DNA from: Gymnopilus junonius
Lineage: Eukaryota; Basidiomycota; Agaricomycetes; Agaricales; Galerinaceae
NCBI GenBank assembly: GCA_015501075.1
Contig: JADNYJ010000025.1
Location: 186,001 to 250,000 of the forward strand
Length of the DNA stretch: 64,000 nt
Reading direction: 5' to 3'
Below the pieces are notes generated by a model, which ran no database searches, was not told the DNA's origin, and saw only the letters and a list, made by a program, of their open reading frames with translations. The stretch's first letter is position 1, and each line of letters starts with the position of its first letter. A program made the translations under genes and the position numbers. Of this stretch, positions 12,594-24,520 are shown piece by piece.

Positions 12594-14098
12594 TGGGAGT
12601 AGCTTCAGAAGCTTTTCTTCATTGTCATTAAGTATAGAAATAGAACGTTGGATAGTTATCTATATGCACCCCGGCCCCGAGTATGAGTATCGAGGCAGAT
12701 TCTGCAACAGATGGTCGGAGTCAGATCGCTGCTCAGTCGGGGTGTACGTTATATTCCTTACCGAGATACGTTCATCTAATAATCCCAGCCACTGGTCACC
12801 TTCGACACGGGAATCAATGCACCCCCAGGGCGTCTTCTGAGTAAAGACACGCTGCTTCGGACCGCCATCTTCACATATATTGATATTGTATTCCAAATAT
12901 ACCTATGTCCGTCGTAAACGGTCGCGACATCTAAGCAGATAATAACAGCATTTTTCGCTTCTTGGCGTATCCACCAAAGGGGTTGGTCTAATATTTGTAC
13001 CCTATTGCAGCTGTGCTATATCCGCCCTCCAGCGCCCTCCGAGTCGCTGATTCGCACCGCCAGTCCGTGCAACTCAGAAGTACCGACTTTATGACGTCAT
13101 CGAGCGAATCCACCCATGTCTTGGAGCAAATTGAAAGAACATAACTAAGGGTTGTCAAATGCCCATGCGAGTACGGCAGTGGCGTATCTGCGCGCCATTT
13201 TGATGATACGTGGTATATTGAATCGGCGGCAACCAATAATATTTTCCCCTTTGACATGTCTGTGAAGGCGTAGAGCTAAAAGCTTAGTCTTTCAGGTGTA
13301 CCCTTTAACCTGTCTCCGCGTTTCATTGATGGAAACAAACAATTTCCTAAAATAACATCTTAATGCCCCACTTTCATACGCGGCACGCCGTTGACCCTTA
13401 TTTTCTTTGGGAAAGATTCGATTACGATATAAGCTATAGACAGCGCTAAGACTTCGAATTCGACAGTTTTACAACGATACATTATGAATAAGTACAATGT
13501 TAAGTGCAGTACTTATAAGAAGCTATTTCTGAGTATTTAAATAAGTTGAATAATAAATATCACCTTTCCTAAACACTTATACCGGTTTGGTAGTAGCCGC
13601 AGCAAAAACATCTCCTCGGCTAAAGCATTCTCATTGTCAAAGCAAGTCCCAAAGCATCGCCTTAGATCGCCGCCTAAGATTGATGCGGCAAAAATCGGCC
13701 CTATCGCTTGAGGTACCACGCGTCCGAATTAAGGTCCTGAGGCGCGAATTCCCTTATTTATTCAACGCCCTTGGCTTTGGATTTTATTTTTAAACCGAAC
13801 GAAGCCATCCGAGGTACAAGGCTCAGCTCAAGAATTGCGAAGCATATTCGTGAATGCCGAAAGGTAAATAGCGGGTATTTAATTAACCCGGCAGAGCAGT
13901 ACATGATAACCGGAGATTTCTCAGCACAATCTGGTTCTTGGACTAACAAGTGGATCATATTGACTGACATGGGGACCAAAAGAACACAAGGACGTTTTCC
14001 TTTCTTTAAATAATAAGATAAAGTTGACATATGTGATAAGTATACAGATCTCTATTGGTCTAACTGTAAATTTAAAAGGAACGTGGCTGACATCTGAA
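12594..14098. other. Intergenic, no supported gene
   Basis: About 1.5 kb. Minus-strand open frames at 12660-12896 and 12988-13257 lack any recognisable domain; the first could be an upstream exon of the zinc-finger gene but begins without ATG. The remainder up to the synthase stop is AT-rich with no coding signal. Confidence 0.5.
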
Positions 14099-15390
14099 TC
14101 ACAACTCGACCAGTGGAACTACGACATTCTCCCTGCGAAGGTGCGAATCCGGTATTTTCTTCGGGAGCATCGGGACAAGTCGTATCTTTTGAATTTCGAG
14201 CCCCTTATTCCCGAAGTAGCGACCACTCTCGAAGTTCCAACAGTCATTACATCTAGGCCAATTGGCGAGGCCGGTAAATGTATTCCTCCATTTGCCTGTC
14301 AATTTCAGGTCCCCAAGATGGCACTCTCTTCAGTCCGTCGAGGAATCGCATTTCAACCTCCTTGTGATATTCGACGACCCATGCCATAGCGCCTTCGAGA
14401 TCCACATTAAATTGATGCATAACGATGGTGAGAATGTTGTGTCTGTCGTCTCCAGTAGCTTGTTCTTTGTTGTATGAGGCAATATCCTAAAGACACGATT
14501 AGCTTCTTAAGTTTAAGAGGAAAAAGTAACATGGCCACTTGCGTTGTCCAGTATAATCAGGTCCGCGATGTGAATGGATAATTCGACAATGACGGGATGA
14601 TAGAATACCTCGTCCGGGAAGTCGAATCCAAGTTCCATGGGGACGTAAGAGGGCCGGGCCCCAATATTCTCCCTTCTATTTCTGAGATATTCCTCCACAG
14701 TACGTATGTGATCATTGTCTCGATCTGCTGCTTGTTCAACGACAGATTCGAGATATGCAGTAAAACTTTCGACCATATGGCGTGCTGCGCTTGGTGTAGC
14801 GGTTTTGACACCGCGGGACCAAAACCTGTTGTAAACGTAAGTGTTATCAGAAAAGAATATTCAGGAAATGGATTGACTTACTGTCTAGCAACCTCTCCGA
14901 GTAATATCTCTCCTTCGGGACGGGGTTTCTCTGGATTGTTTAGAGCGTCGATTACGATGTCTACCATCTCGCGGACTACCGGTGCTTCCTCGACATCTGT
15001 ATACTCGTCTACAACGAAGAACAGATTCATAAGGTCACAGCCAGTGCGTAATTGCTCTGTCAAGTAAGTAAGTGCATTGGCATGACGAAGGCGAAAGTGG
15101 ACGAGAGAATGATATATATACATACCTTTGGTGATAAGAGGGTATGCCAGCGACGCCAAACGGCCTAAAAAACGTAAATAGCCGAATCTTGAGCTTCTAG
15201 TTGATTTTCACTTACCGAAATCGCATAGGTCGAACGCCACCTGAGACTTCTTGCTAAACGCCTTGAAGCTATGGAACCAAGCATTCGATTCAGCACTGAT
15301 TTCTTCATAGTGGGGATTGATGGCTCGAGGCCAAGGCCAGTCAGCCATAGTTTCAGGCAGGTAAAGCATTTTCTGTTGAACAGACGGCAT
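14099..15390 (-). CDS. Sesquiterpene synthase (class I, protoilludene-synthase-like clade III)
   Basis: Cytosolic Mg-dependent cyclase converting farnesyl diphosphate to a sesquiterpene. The ATG at 15390 ([20 protein letters not shown]) leads to [20 protein letters not shown], holding the Asp-rich DEYTD motif. [17 protein letters not shown] follows, then [18 protein letters not shown] (Arg sensor region) and ADLIILDN joined across an intron near 14485-14545 to DIASYNKE, giving the NSE triad N-D-x2-S-x3-E. Near the C-terminus [15 protein letters not shown] has the conserved RY pair, and the protein ends PLVEL. Five or six exons give roughly 340-350 aa, normal for the family. Sequence around both motifs resembles mushroom 1,11-cyclising synthases such as delta-6-protoilludene synthases, but the product cannot be assigned from sequence. 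It anchors the tailoring cluster to its right. All catalytic residues are present and no frame break was seen. Confidence 0.95.
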
Positions 15391-16158
15391 GGCTAATATC
15401 GTGAGTCTAGAAAAAGATTGGTAGAGAACTTCAACAAGAAGTCCCCTGCTGTTAATTTATGAACAGCTGGGGTTGCAATACACGCGTATGATTCCGACTA
15501 CTCAGCACCGCCAAAAGTAGTGTCCTGTCCGCCATGTTCGAATTAGGAAGTTGCGTTGGGCTCCGTCGATGTAGCCGACTGCGGTCTACTCGGATCTCAT
15601 TTCCGGGCAAACACTTTGCGTGGAAAAGTTCATTTGTGTTGACATGCAGTTCACCTACCATAATTTGAAAGGGCCCAAAATGCATTGAGCCGTAACAGAC
15701 GCAGTCACCTTTGAGCAGGCGCCCAGTTTCCTTTTACCCTGGTTCTGACGTTATCCGACAACGACTGCCGTTGATGGATATCATTCCAATGATTAATCGA
15801 TTACGTTCCAAGCTCACGGTGACGAAGGAGAGCCGATACGAGTGGTCGATCGATTATGCACTTTGATAGGTCTGATGTAGGAACTCTGGTCTAAAGAAAT
15901 GTTACACTTCACTCCACAAGCATGCACGTTGTTTCTTATCTTACGGGCGACTAAATATACGTAGCCGTGATAACATGATAGGTACAAGAAGAGTTCAGAA
16001 TGAGTGAATTTTTTAATGTCTGTAATGGCACGACGTCGCTGCAAAGCAGACAACTTGTGAAAGGTCGTTGCAAATTTCAAATGAACTGACAATTTTATTC
16101 ATGCTAACTAGGTACAGGATATGCAATGCGACAATGTTGTGACAAGAAATGCGATTGT
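15391..16158. other. Intergenic, no gene seen
   Basis: About 770 bp holding the synthase promoter and the 3' flank of the aldo-keto reductase. No frame has coding character. No clear TATA box was seen upstream of the synthase start. Confidence 0.55.
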
Positions 16159-17722
16159 TTAGTTTCCACTGGGCTGAACAGGCCCGACAAGAGGCTGGGG
16201 ATCGAAGTGAGCGAACAACGTCAGGAGGAAGGGGTATTTGCCATATTCGCCCTGTAATCAATCTGTGAGAGGTAATACTTATTACAGAAGCTGATAAAAA
16301 ACGCACAATAACGTTAGCAGGGAATCCCTTATCAAAAGGAACGGCTCCATCGATTGCAGCGATTTGTTCAGGAGTCAACTTGATACTAAGGGCCTCAATG
16401 TTGGCTTGAAGGTGCTCAATCTTGCGTCCTCCGACAATTGGGAACATGTAAGGCGCTTTGTGAAGAACATAGGCAATGGCAACTATGAGTTAGAAAAAAA
16501 TTAGTATTGACTATTTAGTAGCAAGGTAATTACTGACCAGCTGTAATGTACTTGGTTCCTACTTGAGGAGCGATCTGTTCGAGAACGGCACAAACCTTCT
16601 TCTCGGCATCGGACCGTTCCCAGCCGGTTCGGGACAGACGGCCCTTTTCGCCAGTTTCGCGGCGCCTGTTTTCTTCCTCATCAGACCTGACGCGCCCGGC
16701 AGCAAGCACGTTCCAAGGAGCGATTGCAAGTCCTGGCGAACGTTCAAAGTCAGGACATGGCAAGTTTGGTATATTGCAATATAATTTACCTTCATGTTGA
16801 CACATGGGGAGGATTTCACGTTCCAAATCACGTTGCATTACTGAGTAGGGCCCTTGGTAGATAACAAACGGAGTCTTGCTGTTGGCTCTGGCGTATTCAT
16901 TACACTTGACCACAAACCAAGCAGGTGCATCGGAGATACCCTACAGCATTATTAGCAGATATCTTCGTTGACAGAGAAAGTAAATCACGAGGTAAAGGAC
17001 AGTGCCCTGCTGGATCAGATTGTGAAGTCCGTCCATGATTTCCTCGACAGAGGTGTGGAAATCCCAGTAGTGGACGTAGAAAACATCGATGTAGTTGGTC
17101 CTCAGCCTTTTCAAGCTGATATCAACCGCAAGCCTAAGAGCCTTAAGGTTGTTGCCAACGTAGTTGGCGTGGTTGATTGTGGTATTGCCACGGAAGGGCG
17201 TGTTCGTGTACTAACAGACAATTGACGCGTAAGCATTTCCCAAAGTTCGACCATTTATATACTTACTTTTGTGGCTACAACAACTTGGTCGCGAATTCCT
17301 CGCGCTTCCATCCATTCACCAATGAATTCTTCAGACGATCCATCTTGGCTTTGATAAGAAGAAATAACAATGAGTACGCTGAACAGCTGAAAGTAAAGCA
17401 CATACTAGCTGTTCGCAGTATCAATGAAATTGCCGCCAGCTGCAAAGAAAGCGTCAAGGAGTTTGAAGGAGGAATCCTTATCCATTTCTCCATAACCGAA
17501 CTTGGCCCATTTGTCACCGATGCTCATGGCACCCAAAACCAATGGGGAAACATGAATGGCGGCGCGGGGTGCAAGCTGGCGGTAACGAGCCAGTTTAGTC
17601 GGAGGAGGAGGGGGCGGTGCAAGCATAGACATATCGGCGGTACGGGGCTTTTGGGACTGTGGTAAGGATTTGGTCTTGGTTCGTGATGAACGAAGGAATC
17701 TGAAGAAGGAGAGTGGACGCAT
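16159..17722 (-). CDS. Aryl-alcohol dehydrogenase-type aldo-keto reductase
   Basis: Cytosolic NADPH-dependent reductase of the AKR9 (AAD) type, reducing aldehydes or ketones. The ATG at 17722 opens a basic, Pro-rich leader (MLAPPPPPPTK), then HVSPLVLGAMSIGDKWAKFG. Catalytic tetrad candidates are Asp in NFIDTANS, Tyr (codon split by the intron near 17355-17405) before QDGSSEEFIGEWM, Lys in VVVATK and His in YIDVFYVHYWDFHT. Downstream are VIYQGPYSVMQRDLEREILP, LAIAPWNVLAAGRVRS, and the cofactor loop PIVGGRKIEHLQANIEALSI. The last exon ends PLVGPVQPSGN, stop at 16159. The gene is divergent from P450-B and follows the terpene synthase on the same strand, which supports a tailoring redox step on the sesquiterpenoid; ligninolytic aryl-aldehyde metabolism is the alternative. 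Confidence 0.92.
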
Positions 17723-18068
17723 CGTCGAGTCAGAGACGGGGGTCTTATAGGAGCAGCGGCCTCTTCTTAAATTCCAATAATAGTTATCAATCAGTCATAT
17801 GGCGATCGATAGTCCTTTTTGTTCATGAGAATCAGTACGTAGTGCGGCCTTCTTCGCTTCTGACTGTAGGCGTAAGTGCCCCGATCTAAAATTAGCTGTT
17901 CCCCCAGATCGAAGCGATGATGGCTTGCCCAAAATGTCTCCAGCGGCGACCGTTGGGCTTTGCGGCGACGGCTTGATAATAGGCCTATAGTCAGACGCCT
18001 TGGAGCTTTTATATAATTGATCAGTCAGTGTTCAGAACGCTCCACTCGTTTGACCTGTTGTCGTCAAC
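17723..18068. promoter_or_regulatory. Divergent promoter, reductase / P450-B
   Basis: A 346-bp region separates two outward-facing starts. A TATA-like TTTTATATAATTG at about 18007-18019 lies some 50-60 bp upstream of the P450-B ATG. The layout suggests shared control of the two tailoring genes; no factor-binding site was identified. Confidence 0.6.
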
Positions 18069-20805
18069 ATGCTGGAACAACTCTCCGCCTTCGTGCAATC
18101 CAGTTATTTGGCGATCGGATTATCGATAGTTCTTTTACTCACCACTAGCTCGTATGTATTCAAGAAGCTTTCCGGATCGAGTCCGATTTCCAAAATTCCT
18201 GGCCCTCCGAGTTCATCTTTTTTGTTTGGTATGTGATTCTACGTAATATACAGATCACATATCTCACAAGTTTCAAGGCCACCTCCGCGAGCTGCTGAAA
18301 GGACAAGTAGGAGAAGTGAGTGTGTAAACTATACATTTCAACGTCAAATCTTATGATATAATTTTCAAGTTCCAATTCAAATGCAAGTCTGTTTATGAGA
18401 CCTTCGACCATCTATTCAGCTCACACAATAACTCGTGTAGGGAAAGAGCAATACGGGAATGTCATCAGATATAAAGGAATCCTCGGTGAAGACTGCCTAA
18501 TAATATCCGACCCCCGGGCAATTCATCATATCTCAAACCACCGTGAGTCGTGGTCTTGATCTCCTTCTTTCTCTCATATTGATCTTATCGCCCAGCCGAT
18601 GAATTCACGAAGCATCCTGTACTTGTAAGAATAACGGTATCTTGTCTTTGATTTTTACGAATGTTTCCCAGAAAGAAATCTCGCGTATGCTTTTTGGAAG
18701 GGGTTTGGTGTGGGCAGACGGTACGTGCAATATGATTCCTTGAAGGGACCAAATTAATTTCGTTCGAGTAGGTGACGACCACAGGAGGTAATATTAGCCT
18801 TCCTTTTGCGGATTATTTGTGTCTAACTATGCTATAGACAGAGGAGAATCAACGCCCCCGCCTTCGGTGCAAATCAGTATGTATTGAACTTAACCGACTG
18901 CTGTACCCCTTCTTACTCAACAGCGCAGAATTCGCGCCTTTATTCCTTACTTCCATGAGTCAGCTAGTGCTGTACGATCAGTCCCTTCCTTCAACGTCTA
19001 ACATTCACTGACACCTTTGTATATAGATTATCGACAAGTGGAACACGTCGGTCGAATCTTCAAGGGATGGAACTGCAGTCATCGACGTCACCAGAATGAT
19101 CAGTCTAGGCGCTCTCGACGCGATTGGCAAATCCGCATTCGATTACGAGTTCAATGCAGTGGCCGACGGTGAAAAGACCGAAGGTGGAAATGAATTAGCA
19201 CGGTGCTTCCGCAACTACGCCCACGATGTTTTTGGTAAAATCACGGACGGGGCCATATTCATTCAAGAGATGCTCGGATGGATACCGGTGCGGCTTGCTG
19301 GAATTTTCTACGACTACGCACCCGTCCCTGCCTTGCGCCGGATACGGTATGTCACGAATCTTGGGCACGAAGTGGCGCATGATATGATTCAGGTGAAGGG
19401 TGATGAGTTGCTGCAGGGCAAGCAGAAGAAGGATATTCTGAGTTTGCTGGGTATGTTTTTTTTCACTGAGAAAGCCTTGCAGAATGTTCACCTTAGATCC
19501 AGTGCAAGCGAACGCCGCTCCTGATGACTCCAAATTAAAGATTAGCCATAGTAAGTACTACTGTTGCATGAACTTGAATTGGTTGTTCACCTTTGGACAG
19601 TTGAGCTGATGGCGACTCTACATAGTAAGTCCTTCCAATATCATAAGGCGCGTTGACTAAATCTTCCTCCTTGCTAGCTTTGATCATCGCTGGTCATGAA
19701 ACGACAGTGAGCAACATTCTTAGGAATTCTTTCGGATTGTGGCCTAACTTCATTATAGGCAACATGGCTGAATTGGATCATGTACGAGCTGGCGCGAAAT
19801 CCTGACGTACAAGAAAGACTGCGGAAGGAAGTTAATGAGAGAATGTACATCCTCAGGAACCGTGGTGAGTGCGACATTTCCACCAGCAGATTGGAATCAC
19901 CATGAACCATATCTGGTCTACAGGAGATTCCACGTTCAGCGCGACGGACCTCGAACAAGATATGTCTCTCTTGCAGGCCATTTTAAAGGAAACTTTGCGC
20001 TTCCACGGCCCAGTAAGATTTACTTTCGTTTCAATTTGAACGTGGTGCATAAATACTGTTATCAGATTTATCAGCATATGAAGTATCCAACCGTTGATTC
20101 AATTGGTACGCACTTCTGCCTTTCTTGTCAGTCCCGTTTTGGACTGCATTTCAGTTCCTCTGTCCACTCCAATTACTACGACCGATGGGCAAGTCCTCAA
20201 GTCCCTCACCATTCCTAAAGGAACCCATCTATATCTCGACATCGCTGGATACAATAGGTGAAACATGTGCTTGAATATCTTCATAGCCCAACTGACAGTT
20301 GTCTTTCAGAGATCCTGAAATATTCGGAAAGGATGCGCACACCTGGCGACCAGAACGCTTCTTAAACGGCGAAGTTAATGAAACCTCTGGTCTGGCAGGA
20401 CCCTATGCTTGTACGCACCGCAGTATACTTGAATACTTTACCCAAAACTGATCCCCTTCAAGCCGTTATGACGTTCTCAGCAGGCCCACGGACATGTGTA
20501 GGTCCCCAACGCTGACAGTAAGAATAGAGGATGGCTGATGCTAAACTTCCCAGATTGGGTGGCGCTTTGCTGTACTTGAGGCGGCTGTATTTGCAGCAGA
20601 ATTTGTGAGGCATTTCGAATTCAAGTTGACTCCTGCCGCAAAGAAGATAAAGAGAGAAGCCAGCTTGGTAAGTAACTTTAATGTTCTTCGTTCCGAATCG
20701 TTCTCACCGATTCGACCGAAGGCAATGATTCCCGTTCTGGAGGGCGAAGAGGACAAGGGTCATCAACTGCCCCTTATTGTATCGTTGGCATCTAGAGATG
20801 ACTAG
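18069..20805 (+). CDS. Cytochrome P450 (P450-B), CYP3/CYP4-like fungal type
   Basis: ER-bound monooxygenase of a different family from the other P450s here. The ATG at 18069 begins MLEQLSAFVQSSYLAIGLSI, an anchor helix, then SPISKIPGPPSSSFLFG. Internal exons carry KEISRMLFGRGLVWADG, QRRINAPAFGAN, DVTRMISLGALDAIGKSAFD, the I-helix TLIIAGHETT, AILKETLRFHGPV (ExxR), RDPEIFGKDAHTWRPERFLN, and the haem loop FSAGPRTC joined across an intron (near 20495-20552) to IGWRFAVLE, preserving Cys. It ends SLASRDD. More than a dozen introns are required, and no frame break was found. Divergent from the aldo-keto reductase. Likely hydroxylates the terpene scaffold, an inference from position. Confidence 0.93.
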
Positions 20806-21812
20806 TATTAGATGTGTTGCTTTGTGGGGATTGTAATGTAATTGGAGACGCACCTCATTCAACCCTTTATGTCAGCTTCTGAAGATGTCCTGAAAACAAT
20901 ACCTCGGATAAAGAAAGAACATGGAGCGCCTTCGGAGTACTTCATTGGTTGGATACTTTATTCAGCTCCGACGGTACATGATAGGGGCATTGAGGACGGA
21001 AGGTTGTCGACCTTTCGATATTCCAGAGAGCTTATAAATGAAAAATTCCGCAATCAGGCGAGTTTCAAGAAACTAATGAATACTCACTATATTTAAGGGT
21101 CTCATCGGATCGAAGACTCCTACAAGTTCCTACATGACGAATGATCGATGACTACGCTGCTGCTTTTATGCATGTCACCATTCAGGGGAATTGGTTCAGA
21201 AGAATGACAAGGGTCTTTTTGAAAATGTCTTTCTAAAGTAAATTTATTGTCTATTTAATTCACAGGTGTCTTTTGTAAGAAAATGGACTAGGCTTTAAAA
21301 AGGCCACTTGACTTTATGTCTTTTTTGTCTTTTCAGTCTCTCAAAAGACATCGAAAAGACCTTGCTCTTTTGCGGATGAACATGGTGACTAGACTTGGTT
21401 TTAACTTTTACACCAGTCATTCCATGGTCTCACCTTCCGAAGGGATGCAAATTTGGCATAAAATTGTTAGATACAAAGATACAAAGCAGATCTAGAGAGG
21501 TAAACAAATGAAGGATGTCAAAGAAGCGGAAGAGGAAGATCACAGAAGCAGCAGCACTTTATACAATCACGACGCTGTGTTAGTAAGTACAGTGAGAAGC
21601 GGTCACCGTGACAGGTTTGATGGCTTGAATAGGACCAAGCAGGACTTTGCAGCAGTCTGATCAAGAGAAACACCTAACATATATTCGCACACAGTTTCAA
21701 AGGTTCACTTCAGAACAAATTAAATTAAATTGAGAGAGCGGGAAGTTACTACGTCGAGTATAAATTAATGTCCCTGAAAGCAACAATTCAAGTGTCAAGA
21801 TCCATAAACTGG
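20806..21812. other. Intergenic with a MITE-like element
   Basis: About 1 kb between convergent P450-B and the flavin oxidase. A frame at 20842-21096 is open but has no domain and lies directly downstream of P450-B. The only structure seen is the inverted repeat at 21208-21364. Confidence 0.5.
21208..21364. repeat. Imperfect inverted repeat, possible MITE or hairpin
   Basis: The left end CAAGGGTCTTTTTGAAAATG and the right end TCGAAAAGACCTTG are imperfect inverse complements, and TGTCTTTT/AAAAGACA words recur inside. Length is about 157 bp. No clear target-site duplication was seen, so element identity is tentative. Confidence 0.4.
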
Positions 21813-23946
21813 TCAAGAAATAGTCTTGCAAATGATTTCATCGTCCCAGGCCTCTGAATTAACGCCACGCCGAACAATAAGTAGATCGTTTGGATCGATG
21901 GACTTCTTGATTGATAATAGTCGAGGATAGTTAGGTCCCCAGTAAGCATCTACAGAAAGTATGAAATGTCGGACTCAAAAAAAAGGGGAACGTATAAGGA
22001 AAATAGTCACCTTGCCAGTTCACCTCGAGGTAATCAGGCTGTGGAAGGGGCGTTAAACACGATGTATAAGTAGGTTACAAACGTTATATGCTTACCTCGT
22101 TCAAATATTGGCCTCCGATAGGTGGGGGAGCGAGCTGACGGAATACCTGCATTTGGTCGAACAAGGCTTGGCGGATGGCTGGAACGTCAGCCGTAGTTGC
22201 GGGCGGCAGTCCTGGGCCAGTGGGAAGGAGCACCAGATCCGATACTATGGTACGCCAAGCTGGAGTAAGTGCAACTGTTGAAGGATCTGCGGTTGCAACA
22301 GGTCCGCCTCCAACCATGCTACAATGTGGCAGTGTTAATTGAATCAGGGGTGGCAATAATAGAATCTAGAAACGTACTAAGCAACTCCGCCAGTCAAATT
22401 GGCATAGATTTCAGCGAGTTGCCTTGCATTGCTGGGTGCCGTAAGGTTTCGAGGCAATAACCAGGAGGAAGTAACACTATGGGGCGGACCAGGGACAACA
22501 GACGTGAAATTAAAGCCGAAACCTTTGGAACTATCGACCAGATTGTCGAAATTGAAGGCTTGGAACGAAGGATAGTATACAGATAGAGAGGTGCTGATAT
22601 TGACACCGGAAGAGCGGAAGTAGCATTAACAAAGGAGAGCATCGTTGCATTAGCCGCTGGCGAAGGTGGAGTGTTTTGGGCAAGCATTGTAAGGAAAAGA
22701 GTGTTGTCAAAGAAGGGCCAGACACCAGACCATCCAGCATCGCTCAGAGCGTTATGGTAGTGATTCCATGTCTCCAACAGATCGACATAAGCCTCGGTGC
22801 TGTTGCCGGTGGCGATGAAGAAGTAAGCAGTATACGGCGGATCAGGATGCGTCTTGACCGTCGTAGAGACGACAATTCCGAAACTAGGTCCACCACCTCC
22901 ACGGAGTGCCAGAAGAGGTCTTTGTTGATGAATTGGTTGGCAGTCACGTAAGTTCCATTTGGCAGGACGACAGTGAATTGTAAGGCGTTGTCGACACCTG
23001 TCAAACGATTTAGAGAATGGTTAACGAAACGCATTATAACTGGCATACCTAGACCGAAGTAGCGCGACAAAGCGCTATGTCCTCCACCAAGTTGCCAACC
23101 ACCAGCAGCGCCGACTGTTCCATAAGGGCTAAGTCCTCCAGGAAGTGACCGGTTATGTTTATTTGATTCGCTATAAGCTGTATTCCAGCTGATTCCGGTT
23201 CCCATTGTAACAGCTATAGGACCAATGAGAATTAGCAATCAAAGAGAGAAAAACGAAATCATCATACCAAATTGACTAGCAGTACCCCTTGGCGCACCCG
23301 TGGGCACGAAATTGTCGAAAAACTCGAGGTCTTGAAGGTTGTGCGTAAAGACTTCCAATGCACCGACCCCAAGACTCCTTCCCATAAGTTCGTGACTGAG
23401 AGAAGCAGGTCAATACCTGTAAATTATTGGACAATGCAGATCATACCCAGAGTTTCTCACAACCAACCGTAGATTGTGTTGGGATGCAAAACGTACGGCC
23501 TTCTGGATGTCTGCGACAGTGCTGACATTCACCGCATTTGGGGGAACGCGACCTTGGAAGCAAGTAGTGGCGTTAGACGTGTCGTATGGGCAATCTTGAA
23601 CTGAAGATCCGTTAATGATTGCTTCGAAGTTCACATATTGAGCTGCATTGGATTTTCCGGCAAGGTAAATGGCATCGTTTTCGTTAGTCGTGGCAGTCGC
23701 ACATGCTGAGGCGCTAAAGTTGGGGGAATCGTGGTAACAAACGGACGCTAGTGGTCTTTGATTCGAAATAAGAGGATGAGAAAGCGTTGAGCTGAATTGG
23801 CTCCATTGCCTGGCTGAGGGATAACATGAATCTCCAGGAAGACATTTGCACATTGTTTTGCTAGTCTTGCTGGCGGTGACTACGTGCGGCGCCAGGAACA
23901 AGAATAATGCCAGCAGGCCACCTGCCGACACCGTTTTGCCAAACAT
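21813..23946 (-). CDS. Secreted berberine-bridge-enzyme-like FAD oxidase
   Basis: Flavin-dependent oxidase of the FAD_binding_4 plus BBE class, catalysing alcohol or C-C bond-forming oxidations with O2. The ATG at 23946 begins a signal peptide (GGLLALFLFLAPHVVTA). Motifs in order: CKCLPGDSCYPSARQWSQFS, VADIQKAVRFASQHNLRLVV, RNSG joined across an intron to HELMGRSLGV (the His usually attached to FAD lies in this segment in many relatives; here the pattern is GHELMG), VGAAGGWQLGGGHSALSRYF, LRGGGGPSFGIV, and the C-terminal BBE segment DAYWGPNYPRLLSIKKSIDP. Stop at 21813. The missing GHS/RCxC-type linkage leaves flavin attachment uncertain. Divergent from P450-C across a short promoter, so a tailoring role in the sesquiterpenoid cluster is plausible. 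Confidence 0.92.
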
Positions 23947-24520
23947 GTCTGCGAAAAGGAAGTAAAGGAAAGTGAGCTAGAGTCCGACGGCACAAACGAT
24001 GCTAGTATTTATTGTGCAGTGGTCGGGACCTCACAACCAGGGGCCGAGAGGTAATGATCGGGGTTCAGAGCCTTATTGAGAAGCTGCGGCGACGGCAGTA
24101 GATCAAGGCTATGCATGCTGTGGAGGAAATGGTCTTCAAACCACAGAACGCGAAAGACTGAACGATATTCAAAAATACAGGCCTTGTTAGCCACTATAGA
24201 GCGCCTAAATTGGCACATGTTAAATCCAGTATTCTTCGCCCGAAGAAGTACGGTGATTCTCCTTATCATCGAAAAAGCCAAGAAGAAGCAAAGAAGGAGA
24301 ACGTTAACCACGGCCACCGTCATTGCCTATCTGAGTGAGGACCACGTGACCAATGAAAACCGTGCGGCACGGTCAATGCCCGATTGACCTGAATCACAAT
24401 GGATGGCAGACAACGACCGCAAGCTTCGCCGCTTCAGCACCACGAACGACTTATATATATCGTGGACTAGAAGTCTTGATGTCCGTGTATCCCCCTCTTT
24501 TAAAACGCGACTTTGTCGCC
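23947..24520. promoter_or_regulatory. Divergent promoter, flavin oxidase / P450-C
   Basis: A 574-bp gap between outward-facing starts. A strong TATA-like TTATATATAT lies at 24451-24460, 61 bp before the P450-C ATG at 24521. An in-frame ATG at 24479 is so close to the TATA that it probably lies at or upstream of the transcription start, which favours 24521. Confidence 0.6.

Noticed and set aside
12988..13257. Minus-strand frame of 89 residues
   Set aside because: No recognisable family, no splice partners, isolated in AT-rich sequence.
20842..21096. Plus-strand frame just past P450-B
   Set aside because: Follows the P450 stop in 3' flanking DNA; no domain.
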